From: Desulfobacterales bacterium
Lineage (GTDB): Bacteria > Desulfobacterota > Desulfobacteria > Desulfobacterales > JAHEIW01
DNA length: 42,891 bases
Assembly (NCBI GenBank): GCA_030145015.1
Contig: JAQYWI010000025.1
Location: 1 to 42,891 of the forward strand
Direction of reading: 5' to 3'
The notes beneath the pieces are model-generated. The model was not told the DNA's origin. It made no database searches and saw nothing but the letters and a program-made list of their open reading frames with translations. The position numbers were made by a program, and so were the translations under genes. Every line of letters begins with the position of its first letter. The stretch's first letter is position 1. Shown here piece by piece: positions 35,253 to 42,891 of this stretch.

Positions 35253-37094
35253 TCAAGAGATCTTATCGATCCCTAATTCTTTTAATTTATCCTCTGTGGG
35301 CACCCCCTTATTGTCCCAGCCCATGCATTGGTAATATTCGTCGAGCATCTTTTCAAAAGCCGCTTTATCGACGACCTGACCCTTGCTGGGGCCCCGGGTG
35401 GCGGACTGGCTGAAAAGCCTTTGCGGCAGCGTATCATCCTTGCGGGTAAAACCTTCTCTGATATTGAAAAGGCGGGTAAGATTCAGGGCCCTTTCACCAA
35501 TCAGACGGATTTCTTCTGCCGTTAGCGACCAATCCATGATGGCTGACAGGGCTTCGGCGTAATCTTCGCCCCCAAGCGCAAACGTGCCGAAAACACAGGC
35601 GATCACGCAATTATAGGTCGCGTAATTTAGTTGGAGTTCTCTGATCATTTCCGCTTTTTCGTCATAGACATAGCGGTCGTATGCGCGGGGTTTACCGATT
35701 ATTTCGGTACGAAGCGTATTGGAGCGCAGATGGCACCCGCCTCTATCCGACACCGCATAAGTCAGGGCCTGGCCTTTCATTCCCCTGGGATCGTAACCGG
35801 GGAGTTCAAGCCCTTTTACGTGCATGGCGAATTCAGAAGACCCGCTGATCTTCTCAGATGCTCTTTTGACACCTTCGGCCAGAATTTGACCGAGGCCTTC
35901 GCGTTTGCCGATAAGATGAATTAGGTCAATCAGGGCATCGCCATTTCCAAATGACAGATCGCTCCCGGCGGTATCTTCGCTGGAAAGCAAGCCTGCTTCG
36001 AAACATTCCATGGCAAACCCAATAACAACGCCACAGGAAATCGTATCCAGGCCGTAATCCGTACATAGCTTGTCCGCTGCAATGACCACCTCCGGTTCCT
36101 TAATATCGCAATTGGGACCGAAGGCATACATGGTTTCATATTCGGGGCCCTCGGTGGTATACTCAACGCCGCTCTTGGTTGCGGTTGTCTCCCGGCTGCA
36201 ACCGATGGGGCAGGCATAGCAGCTTTTGGGTCGAATGATATGGCTAATAAAGGCATCCGCATTAACAACCTCGGCGTGCTCGGATGTGTTCTCCTGCCAG
36301 TTTCGCGTAGGCAGAGTCCCGGTTTCATTGGTTAAATCCAGGGTCATCATGGTGCCGACCCTCGGAAAGTGACCTTCCTTGCCGGTCAGCGGATGCGCTG
36401 CGGTTTTACGACGGCTGCGGCCCACGACTTCCTTAAAGGCCGCTGCATCCGTCTTCCCCGGGCGCTGATTGCCCCTCAGGACGACGGCTTTGAGGTTCTT
36501 GGAACCCATCACGGCACCGGCGCCGCCTCTGCCGTAACATCGCCTGTTGTTGACGATATTGGCAAATCGAACCATTTTTTCTCCGCCCGGCCCGATGGCG
36601 GCCACGCTGATGCGTTCCCCTTTTTCTTTGCGATGTTCATTCTGCAAACGCGCTTCCGTGTCAAAAGTGGAAAGCCCCCAGAGTTGATCGGCTTCCTCCA
36701 GGGTTATCTTGCCTTCATCTACCAGTATATAAACAGGTTTCTCCGCTTTTCCCGTAATTATCAAGGCATCGATACCCGCACGCTTCAAATGGGGGCCGAA
36801 AAATCCGCCGCAATAAGAATCCAGAAAGGTTCCAGTCATGGGAGACCGGGTGATCACCGCCGACCTGGATGCTGCCGGAAAATTGGTCCCTGAAAGGGGA
36901 CCGGTAATAAAGATCAAAATATTATCGGGATCATAGGGGGGTGTATTTGGCTGCAAATGGCGTAAGAGCAGATAGGCGCCCATGGCCTTGCCCCCCAGAT
37001 ATTTCCTGGCCATTTCTTCATCCAAATCGTCAATGCGGGTGGTCCCCTCAGTAAGGTCAATCCATCCAATCTTGCCTGCATATCCGGTTAACAT
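35253..37094 (-). CDS. aor: Aldehyde ferredoxin oxidoreductase (tungsten/molybdopterin)
   Basis: The 613-residue product is a full-length AOR-family enzyme. It would oxidise an aldehyde to an acid with ferredoxin, or reduce an acid, at a bis-pterin W centre beside a 4Fe-4S cluster. It opens with GYAGKIGWIDLTEG, and has YGRGGAGAVMGSKNLKAVV in the pterin region. The cluster ligands are Cys292, Cys295 and Cys299 in CYACPIGC, with the fourth at Cys500 or Cys496 in NCVIACVFG. GYDPRGMKGQ is present at 433-442. All key residues are intact. It is the last gene of a probable minus-strand unit with a dehydrogenase, amidohydrolase and GntR regulator. It is oxygen-sensitive as a family, in keeping with an anaerobe. 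Confidence 0.93.
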   Translation of the reverse strand: MLTGYAGKIGWIDLTEGTTRIDDLDEEMARKYLGGKAMGAYLLLRHLQPNTPPYDPDNILIFITGPLSGTNFPAASRSAVITRSPMTGTFLDSYCGGFFGPHLKRAGIDALIITGKAEKPVYILVDEGKITLEEADQLWGLSTFDTEARLQNEHRKEKGERISVAAIGPGGEKMVRFANIVNNRRCYGRGGAGAVMGSKNLKAVVLRGNQRPGKTDAAAFKEVVGRSRRKTAAHPLTGKEGHFPRVGTMMTLDLTNETGTLPTRNWQENTSEHAEVVNADAFISHIIRPKSCYACPIGCSRETTATKSGVEYTTEGPEYETMYAFGPNCDIKEPEVVIAADKLCTDYGLDTISCGVVIGFAMECFEAGLLSSEDTAGSDLSFGNGDALIDLIHLIGKREGLGQILAEGVKRASEKISGSSEFAMHVKGLELPGYDPRGMKGQALTYAVSDRGGCHLRSNTLRTEIIGKPRAYDRYVYDEKAEMIRELQLNYATYNCVIACVFGTFALGGEDYAEALSAIMDWSLTAEEIRLIGERALNLTRLFNIREGFTRKDDTLPQRLFSQSATRGPSKGQVVDKAAFEKMLDEYYQCMGWDNKGVPTEDKLKELGIDKIS

Positions 37095-37215
37095 ATTGAA
37101 TACCCTTTCCTGTAAATACCTTATGGACTTATGGTTCTTTTAAAGCAATTCTATTCCTAGACGTATATCTATAGACCGCATCGCTTTCATCTTCTTGTAA
37201 AACCCGCGCTGCGGC

Positions 37216-37980
37216 TTAATGAAAAAAAGAACCGCCATCGCACAGAATGAGCTGTCCGGTTATAAAGTCGCTCATGTTGCTTGCTAGAAAAATAGCCGTT
37301 CCGACCAGATCCGTCGGCGCTTCCGATCGCTTCAGACAGCGCTTCTGCAACATAATTTGCTCGGGGTCCGGGCCTTCGTCCTGGCGGTTTTTCTGTATTT
37401 TTTTACTGGCATCGGATTGGGTATAGCCGGGGGCTAAAGAGTTGACGTTTATATTGTACGCTCCCAGCTCTCTGGCCATCGCACGCGTGAACGCCATAAC
37501 CGCGCCTTTGGATGCCACATAATGCGGCATTCCGGCAGCGCCCTCAAAGGCGACCGAAGAGGCCACATTAATGATCTTGCCGCCCTTTTCGCGCATAACC
37601 GCAAAAACAGCCTTTGTACAGTGAAAAGGCCCGGTGGCATTTACTTCCATAACCCGGTTCCACTCTTCGGTGGTTATGTCTTCAAAAGGTTTTTTGATAA
37701 TATTGGCATACATTGCGGCATTGTTGACGAGGATATCGACCGTGCCGAAGCGATCTACGGCGGCTTTCACCATGGCATCGCATTGATCCTGTTTGGTTAC
37801 ATCGGTCTTCACAAAAATGGCCTCACTACCCGCCTTGACGATATCCTCGACCGTGTTTTTTCCATCGAGAATGTCGGCAATCACCAGTTTCGCGCCTTCT
37901 TTTGCGTAGCCGGTCGCAAAGGCCGCACCAATCCCCTGGGCCGCTCCGGTAATAATTGCAACATTATCTTTTAGTTTCAT
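37216..37980 (-). CDS. Short-chain dehydrogenase/reductase (SDR)
   Basis: The 254-residue product is a classical SDR. The cofactor motif TGAAQGIG is at 11-18, followed by Asp36 near IADILD which favours NAD(H), NNAA at 86-89, catalytic Ser141/Ser142, Tyr154 and Lys158 (YVASK), and LAPGYTQS. I start at ATG 37980, with GGAG 7 bases upstream; a TTG at 37992 overlaps that site. It would oxidise or reduce a hydroxy/keto compound between the amidohydrolase and the aldehyde oxidoreductase. Substrate unknown. Confidence 0.9.
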   Translation of the reverse strand: MKLKDNVAIITGAAQGIGAAFATGYAKEGAKLVIADILDGKNTVEDIVKAGSEAIFVKTDVTKQDQCDAMVKAAVDRFGTVDILVNNAAMYANIIKKPFEDITTEEWNRVMEVNATGPFHCTKAVFAVMREKGGKIINVASSVAFEGAAGMPHYVASKGAVMAFTRAMARELGAYNINVNSLAPGYTQSDASKKIQKNRQDEGPDPEQIMLQKRCLKRSEAPTDLVGTAIFLASNMSDFITGQLILCDGGSFFH

Positions 37981-38042
37981 GGCCAACTCCAATCGGTTTC
38001 AACAATCCAAACACTTCCGAGACGTTTTAATTACCCAAAGCG

Positions 38043-39047
38043 CTACAGCTTCAAAAGCTTGCGGGCATTGCCCTCGAAGATCTTGTTTCGATCTTCGTCC
38101 GAAATGGGGAGTTCCTCGATGATTTTGATCGTCTCACGAATATATCCCGGACCTTTTTCCGGATCAAAGGGACTATCCGAGGCAAACAAGACATTATCGG
38201 CCCCGAAAAATTCAAGACCGCACTTCGTTCCGGCAACGGATCCAAAAAGAGCCGTATCGGCATAAAACATCTTAAAATAGTCCAGCGGTCTCTTTTTAAG
38301 CTGCTTCAAAAGTATGGTATAATCTTCATCCGATGTTCGGCTCCCCAGTTGATCCCAGCCCGGACCGACGCGACCCTCACAATAAGGGATCATGGCCCCC
38401 ATGTGATGGGTGATGATCTTCAGATTCGGAAATTCATCAAAATAGCGGGCAAAAACAATCCGCGCCATCGCGACGCTGGTTTCATAAGGCCAGCCCAGGG
38501 TCCACCAGATTTCATATTTGGACTTGTCCTCGGACAAATAATCCGGGAAGTTGGCCCCCCTCGCGGGGTGGATCCATATCGGCAGATCATAATCTGCCAT
38601 TTTTTCAAAAAGCGGCTTCAATTCGGGAATATCCAGGGGTTTGCCATTGACATTCGTAAAAACCTGAACACCGACGGCCTTAAGGTCTTTAATGGCCCGC
38701 TCGGTCTCGGCGACAACCGCCTCGGGATTGTTCATGGGCAAAGAGGCAATAAACCCGGGAAAACGATCCGGATACTTGGCCACATATTCGGCCATCCCAT
38801 CGTTGGCGACTTCAGCAAGTTCGGCGCAAATTTCAGGGCCTCCCAGAACCTCCAAAGGGGGGTTGGGCAAACAGATGATCTGAGCATAATCGTCGAACAG
38901 ATCCATTACTTTAAAGCGCAGATCCAGGTCGACAATTACGGGGACATTGCGTACACGCTTGCCCATATCTTTCTGATTCGGTGCAACCGCCAGCATTTTG
39001 TCATAAAAACCTTTCGGAAAAATGTGGTTAAAGATGTCAAGTTTCAT
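38043..39047 (-). CDS. Amidohydrolase-2 family protein (ACMSD-like)
   Basis: The 334-residue product belongs to the COG2159 amidohydrolases, which include metal-dependent decarboxylases and hydrolases of ring-derived acids. Metal-site candidates are His8, His160 in IWIHPARG, His214/His215 in THHMG and Asp291 in FASDSP. The first motif reads DIFNHIFP where the family usually has D-x-H-x-H, so one of the two early histidines is Phe. A GGGAGGAAAAG site before the ATG fixes the start. The downstream dehydrogenase and aldehyde oxidoreductase and the upstream GntR regulator suggest a small catabolic route for an aromatic or cyclic acid. This is inference. Confidence 0.85.
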   Translation of the reverse strand: MKLDIFNHIFPKGFYDKMLAVAPNQKDMGKRVRNVPVIVDLDLRFKVMDLFDDYAQIICLPNPPLEVLGGPEICAELAEVANDGMAEYVAKYPDRFPGFIASLPMNNPEAVVAETERAIKDLKAVGVQVFTNVNGKPLDIPELKPLFEKMADYDLPIWIHPARGANFPDYLSEDKSKYEIWWTLGWPYETSVAMARIVFARYFDEFPNLKIITHHMGAMIPYCEGRVGPGWDQLGSRTSDEDYTILLKQLKKRPLDYFKMFYADTALFGSVAGTKCGLEFFGADNVLFASDSPFDPEKGPGYIRETIKIIEELPISDEDRNKIFEGNARKLLKL

Positions 39048-39127
39048 TTTCTTTTCCTCCCTTGTAATATTTAAATTCTAAATTTGAAAAAACAACTAAT
39101 TGGTTTTTAACTCAATTGGGATCCAGG

Positions 39128-39826
39128 TTAATACGATTTCATCACCTCCATAATATGGCGTTCGAGAAGTTTAAAGGCTTTCACGCGATCTTTTTCCATA
39201 ATGGCGTCCAATATTTTTTGATGGGCTTTAACGGCGTTATGCGTCGTTTTAAAATCCACAACACTGCGGCTTCGCAGATTCTTGTGGATCGCATTGATGG
39301 ACTTCTCTAAAATCATAAACACTTTGTTCTTAGAGGCTCTTGCTAATAATGCATGGAAATCGAAATTTTCATCAGTTGCTATTTTTTTATCGGCGATTAA
39401 TTCACTTGCTTCGGCCAAATTTGCCTGAATACGTTTAATATCGCTGTCGTCCGCTTTGTCAATGACCTCATCGAGTATGGCTTTCTCGATGGCCAGACGC
39501 GCCGATGTGAATTCGGCAACCGTGATTTTTTCCATGCGAAACGCATCCAGATACAGGTTGCGAATCCGGGTAGATATCGTATCTTTAACGATGGGACCGC
39601 CACCATAGCCTTTTTGGATGCTGACAAAACCGGATAGTTCGAGCAGCCGAAGCGCTTCACGCACAGACTGACGGCCGACCCCAAATTGTTTTGCGAGCTC
39701 CAGTTCGGAAGGTAATCTGTCGCCGGGCTTCAGGATGCCGTCAAAAATTAAGGTCTTGACCTTTGAGGAGATTTCTTCGAATGTGCGCTTGCTTTCGATG
39801 GGTGTGAACAGATTCTCCTGCTCCAT
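39128..39826 (-). CDS. GntR-family (FadR/FCD) transcriptional regulator
   Basis: The 232-residue product has an N-terminal winged helix with GDRLPSELELAKQFGVGRQS and VREALRLLELSGFV, and an all-helical FCD domain with FTSARLAIEKAIL and the metal/ligand-type residues in NFDFHALLARAS and the AHQKILDAI segment. I start at ATG 39826, with GGAG 9 bases upstream; earlier in-frame codons lack a site. It is the first gene of the minus-strand unit that encodes the amidohydrolase, SDR and AOR, and is probably their repressor. The ligand would be a small carboxylate. Confidence 0.9.
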   Translation of the reverse strand: MEQENLFTPIESKRTFEEISSKVKTLIFDGILKPGDRLPSELELAKQFGVGRQSVREALRLLELSGFVSIQKGYGGGPIVKDTISTRIRNLYLDAFRMEKITVAEFTSARLAIEKAILDEVIDKADDSDIKRIQANLAEASELIADKKIATDENFDFHALLARASKNKVFMILEKSINAIHKNLRSRSVVDFKTTHNAVKAHQKILDAIMEKDRVKAFKLLERHIMEVMKSY

Positions 39827-39871
39827 TATTTTGTCTCCAAAGAATCCTATTAATGTCAGACAGTATGAACT

Positions 39872-39900
39872 TACATATAAATGTATATTCAACCTGTCAA
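39872..39900 (-). promoter_or_regulatory. Promoter and palindrome ahead of the GntR gene
   Basis: On the minus strand TTGACA (complement of 39895-39900) is followed after 17 bases by TATGTA. The perfect palindrome TACAT-ATAA-ATGTA (39872-39885) overlaps that -10 position. It lies 46 bases before the regulator's start codon, in the right place for autoregulation. The -10 match is modest. Confidence 0.5.
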
Positions 39901-39952
39901 GAAAAAATAGTACTCAATGGATTGCCCGAAAAGTTGGAAAACACGGATGGCA

Positions 39953-41569
39953 TCAGGGAATTCGCCGGATAGCCAGCAGGGTGATATCATCGAACTGGTC
40001 GGCTTCACCAATATAATCCTGCAGGCTTTTTGCGATTCGATTAACCAAATCAGTGGCGGTAGATGGCGGTTTTTCTAATATTGATACTAAACGCTCCATC
40101 GTGAAAAACATACCGTTTGTGGCACTGGCCTCCGGCACACCGTCGGTGTATCCCAAAAGGATGTCACCCGGCTCCAGGCGGGTTTGCTGAATCTTAAAGT
40201 CGATTTTCGGCTCGATACCCACCGCGGGTCCGGTGGTGGCAAGATTCTCTTTTACACCTCCATCCGGACTCACAATAAACAATGACTCGTGCCCCCCGTT
40301 TATATAACTCAGCGATCCGGAAGCCGTATCCAGGATGCCGAAAAACAATGTGGCGAACATGGCAAGATCGCCGTGGTTAAGCGCAATGTAATTGTTGGTA
40401 AGTTTGACGGCTTTCAAGGCCTTGAGGTGGGTCGGGTCTAAAGATGGATTGTCTGCACCCTCATCGTACTCATCGAGAATGGCGCAACTGTGGGTAAGCG
40501 GCGACCCATCCAGGGAGGTCCCACCCGAAAATATGCGGATCAGACTGCGAAAAAGCGCCATAAAAAGCGCCGCTCCTACACCTTTGTCGCATACGTCGGC
40601 CACCACAAAGCCGACGCAACTGCCGGGAAGCTGGAAGATGTCATAAAAATCGCCGGACACCTGCCGGGCCGGCTTGAAAAAAGCACCGGTTTCCCAGCCC
40701 GGCATTTGTAACAGTTGATTGGGCAAAAAATTGATTTGCATCTGACGGCCTTTTTCCAGTTCGTTGTTGAGCACCTGGGAGTATGCTTCAACCTGCACAA
40801 AACTTTCCTGCAAGGCGGCCTCGGCACTTTTTCGCTTGTTAATGGCATCCGATATTTGTCGGTACATCCGGCGAAACGCACCGATCACTTCACCCAGTTC
40901 ATCGTCGCGCTGAACCGCAGATGAATAAAATTCTGGTGTTTGTTGATCTTTGCTCAGCGCTTCACCGGCTCGCGTTAAATCTTGTCTCAGATTCAAAATG
41001 GGATTGACCACGATCCAGCGCAGCGTGAGCCAGGTGCCCACTGTAACGACAAGCGAGATGATAACCACCAACCCGGCGATTCGCAAAAAAAATGCAACTA
41101 ACTCTGCCTTTACAGAAGAAGAATCATGGCGAAGGATCAAGCGATAATCTCTTTGCAGCTCCACCGGCGAGCAGGCAATGTCGTAACGGAGTTTGTCCCG
41201 GCTCAACAAAAAGGTCATTTCGGCAGGTTTGACATTGGAAATCAACAATTCAGGCATTTCGCCGAATGAACCGATTTTTTTTCCATCAGCCCGGTACAGG
41301 GTACCGCCCACTACAATTTTGCCATCATGAAGGCGACTGACATGATTATAGAGTTCTTCATCCGGAACCTCCGGACTAACCAGCTGCATAATATACGCGA
41401 CGCGTGCAACTGAAATTTCTTTCATCTGTGACAGGAGTTCTTTCTCGCGTTGTTTATATGAAGGGATGAAAATCAAGGTTTCTATCAGAATGACGCTGAT
41501 AAAAACCCAGAATACGATGCGTCGAGATAGCCTGGATAACCCCAAACGGGACTGCTTTTTTCGCGACAT
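39953..41569 (-). CDS. Membrane-bound HAMP-SpoIIE (PP2C-type) serine phosphatase
   Basis: The 538-residue product has membrane helices at about 17-37 and 158-184, with a periplasmic sensor of some 120 residues between them. A HAMP domain (about 185-245) and a coiled coil lead into a SpoIIE/RsbU-type phosphatase from about 290, with SGDFYD at 305-310, VADVCDKGVGAALFM at 323-337, and GYTDGVPEA near 487-495. It should dephosphorylate an anti-sigma-factor antagonist in response to an outside signal. No STAS or anti-sigma gene is next to it. A GGGAGAAAGG site precedes the ATG. Confidence 0.92.
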   Translation of the reverse strand: MSRKKQSRLGLSRLSRRIVFWVFISVILIETLIFIPSYKQREKELLSQMKEISVARVAYIMQLVSPEVPDEELYNHVSRLHDGKIVVGGTLYRADGKKIGSFGEMPELLISNVKPAEMTFLLSRDKLRYDIACSPVELQRDYRLILRHDSSSVKAELVAFFLRIAGLVVIISLVVTVGTWLTLRWIVVNPILNLRQDLTRAGEALSKDQQTPEFYSSAVQRDDELGEVIGAFRRMYRQISDAINKRKSAEAALQESFVQVEAYSQVLNNELEKGRQMQINFLPNQLLQMPGWETGAFFKPARQVSGDFYDIFQLPGSCVGFVVADVCDKGVGAALFMALFRSLIRIFSGGTSLDGSPLTHSCAILDEYDEGADNPSLDPTHLKALKAVKLTNNYIALNHGDLAMFATLFFGILDTASGSLSYINGGHESLFIVSPDGGVKENLATTGPAVGIEPKIDFKIQQTRLEPGDILLGYTDGVPEASATNGMFFTMERLVSILEKPPSTATDLVNRIAKSLQDYIGEADQFDDITLLAIRRIP

Positions 41570-41715
41570 TATCCTTTCTCCCGGGTCTATTTATTTAAAT
41601 AAGAGATTACGCTGAAAATATAAAAAAATGCAGGCAATAGTCTTCAATTAAGTGAGGATCTCTTTCAGAAAGCTGCAACACAAATTCCAAAACCGGAAGC
41701 GGAGCAAAATTATTA

Positions 41716-42282
41716 TCAATTTGTCTCAGAAAGCAGCTGTTCGATCACCTTCCGGCCTTCTGCGCTTTTCCACTCCCGATAGCCGCGCGCAAAGGCAACG
41801 ACTTTGCCCTGGGTGTTTATGAAAAAATTTGCCGGGATTCCCTGCACACCGTACTGGACGGCAAACTCAGATGTGGGATCTAGTAAATTCAGGAAAGTCA
41901 GGTTATGGTTTTTGACATAATCTTCCAATTGCTTTCTAACTTCTTCAGCGCTTCCCCGGTCAATAGAGACGGCCAAAATGACCAGCCCTTTGCTTCTGTA
42001 ATCTTGATGGAGCTTTTCCAGAGAGGACCTCTCCTTGAGGCAGTAAGGTCACCAGGTGGCCCAGAAATTCAACATGATAAACTTTCCTCGGAAATCACCC
42101 AGGCTTCTTTTTGTGCCCGTTAAATCCGAAAGGGTAAAATCCGGGGCATCAATCTTTTCGTCTAACCTATATACGCCAAATTTTGTCAGGTGGTCCTCTG
42201 CCCCCCACAGGGGGAAGTCACCTGTCAGCAAAATAAGAGAGAGGCTCAAAAAATATAGTGAAACCCGTCTTGTTACCTTCAT
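41716..42282 (-). CDS. Candidate selenoprotein: TlpA-like thioredoxin with UPYC motif
   Basis: One minus-strand frame of 188 codons is interrupted only by TGA at 42049-42051 (codon 78). Residues 1-28 are a signal peptide. Residues 45-77 read APDFTLSDLTG and MLNFWATW, the standard TlpA/ResA lead-in to the CxxC site. The TGA takes the place of the first Cys: W-U-P-Y-C, Cys81 being the partner. After it the fold continues intact with LVILAVSID, the cis-proline region GIPANFFI and the final helix. The protein would be an exported thiol-disulfide oxidoreductase with a more reactive selenol. A 6-bp hairpin follows the TGA. The alternative, a recent nonsense mutation, is less likely with the frame intact and a second such gene at 5336-6046. 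Confidence 0.8.
42020..42034 (-). promoter_or_regulatory. Candidate bacterial SECIS hairpin
   Basis: On the minus strand GGAGAG (42029-42034) pairs with CTCTCT (42020-42025), one pair being G-U, around the 3-base loop GTC. The loop begins 20 bases after the TGA and has G in its first position, both matching the usual description of bacterial SECIS elements. It lies within the coding sequence. Confidence 0.6.
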
Positions 42283-42439
42283 GTCTCACCTCTTAACATA
42301 TTCAAATTTTTCCCCTTTGTCGTTTGAACTGTGAAACGCTTACACGCAAATCTCAATTACGGATGACCGGTTCAAGCCTGCAGAATAGCTGTATTCATTC
42401 TAGAAAATTTGTGATCCAACGGTTTATGGAATTTTTTGA

Positions 42440-42530
42440 AAAATGATCGTTCGACCCAGTCGTTAGATCCTGAGGCTCTCGACGGGTAGAATTCATCAAC
42501 TTTAGGCACTTCTAACTTTAGAGCACCTTT
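42440..42530 (+). repeat. Dispersed repeat element, copy 3 (partial)
   Basis: Bases 42440-42482 match the complement of 9850-9892 with 4 differences in 43. They are followed by ACTTTAGGC-like units (42500-42530) as in copies 1 and 2. The remainder of 42283-42891 is AT-rich, and I see no gene or RNA in it. Confidence 0.75.
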
Positions 42531-42891
42531 GGAACTTTTTTTCTCTGTCTTCCAAGATGAACTGTTAATTTTACGAATGTTACTATTTCTATACTAGTTA
42601 TGGAAATTAAACTGTCAAATGCTGTCAAATTAAGTAAGAAATGTAAAGTAGAGTTCTTTATATCTTGAACATTTCTTTTTTCTTTGATAATTTAACCGAT
42701 TGAAATGATTCATATAAATAGGAATGAATGTTTCTTTATAACTATAAGTAAATTGTTTCCTACAGTGAAATATACTCCCCATATTTTTGGATAATCTTCT
42801 CTCTAAAATATTTTATAATAGACCGTATAGATCTTTAATACTGGCAAATCGACTTGCAACACAGCCTGGCATGGTTTCTGCAAAATCTGAT

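Noticed and set aside
41716..41976. Separate short thioredoxin-like gene starting inside the TlpA fold
   Set aside because: It would begin mid-domain without the redox motif; the frame continues unbroken upstream to the TGA and on to the signal peptide.

Overview
The window looks like a chromosomal piece of an anaerobic member of Desulfobacterota (the former Deltaproteobacteria). This rests on gene content only: a tungsten/molybdopterin aldehyde ferredoxin oxidoreductase, a branched-chain-amino-acid-type (HAAT) ABC transporter operon led by a long-chain acyl-CoA synthetase and a TetR regulator, further AMP-forming CoA ligases, PAS/GAF histidine kinases with receiver-only regulators, many repeat-rich intergenic regions, and two genes that appear to use in-frame TGA as selenocysteine. 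No rRNA, tRNA or CRISPR array was seen.

Layout. 1-289: what looks like the 5' end of a group II intron, running off the left edge on the minus strand. 660-4125: an exported serine hydrolase and two OmpA-domain lipoproteins. 4222-6046 (minus): a protein of unknown function and an exported DUF1573-like protein with an in-frame TGA at the conserved SCGC position. 6374-14578 (plus): tetR, acyl-CoA synthetase, livG-, livH-, livM-, livK- and livF-like genes, probably uptake and CoA activation of a carboxylic acid. 14767-17630 (minus): a PAS-PAS-GAF histidine kinase and its receiver protein. 18217-24948: a zinc-ribbon protein, two AMP-forming ligases (minus), an adenine deaminase and a second receiver protein. 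25407-27962: a broken region in which a GC-rich B12-binding radical SAM gene sits between fragments of an AI-2E-type permease and a DUF362 protein. 28527-35025 (plus): a compact sucrose cluster of sucrose-phosphate phosphatase, fructokinase-like PfkB, bidomain sucrose-phosphate synthase and sucrose synthase. 35253-39826 (minus): a GntR regulator, amidohydrolase, short-chain dehydrogenase and aldehyde ferredoxin oxidoreductase, probably one catabolic unit. 39953-42282 (minus): a HAMP-SpoIIE phosphatase and a TlpA-like thioredoxin whose first redox cysteine is encoded by TGA.

The strongest observation is the pair of selenoprotein candidates. In each, one in-frame TGA replaces exactly the residue expected to be a redox cysteine, the downstream reading frame stays intact and family-like, and a hairpin follows the TGA at a distance suited to a bacterial SECIS element. 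Ordinary gene calling would split each into two meaningless fragments. A second theme is the intergenic DNA: several dispersed elements built from degenerate 7-9 base units in inverted arms, some with near-identical copies more than 30 kb apart.
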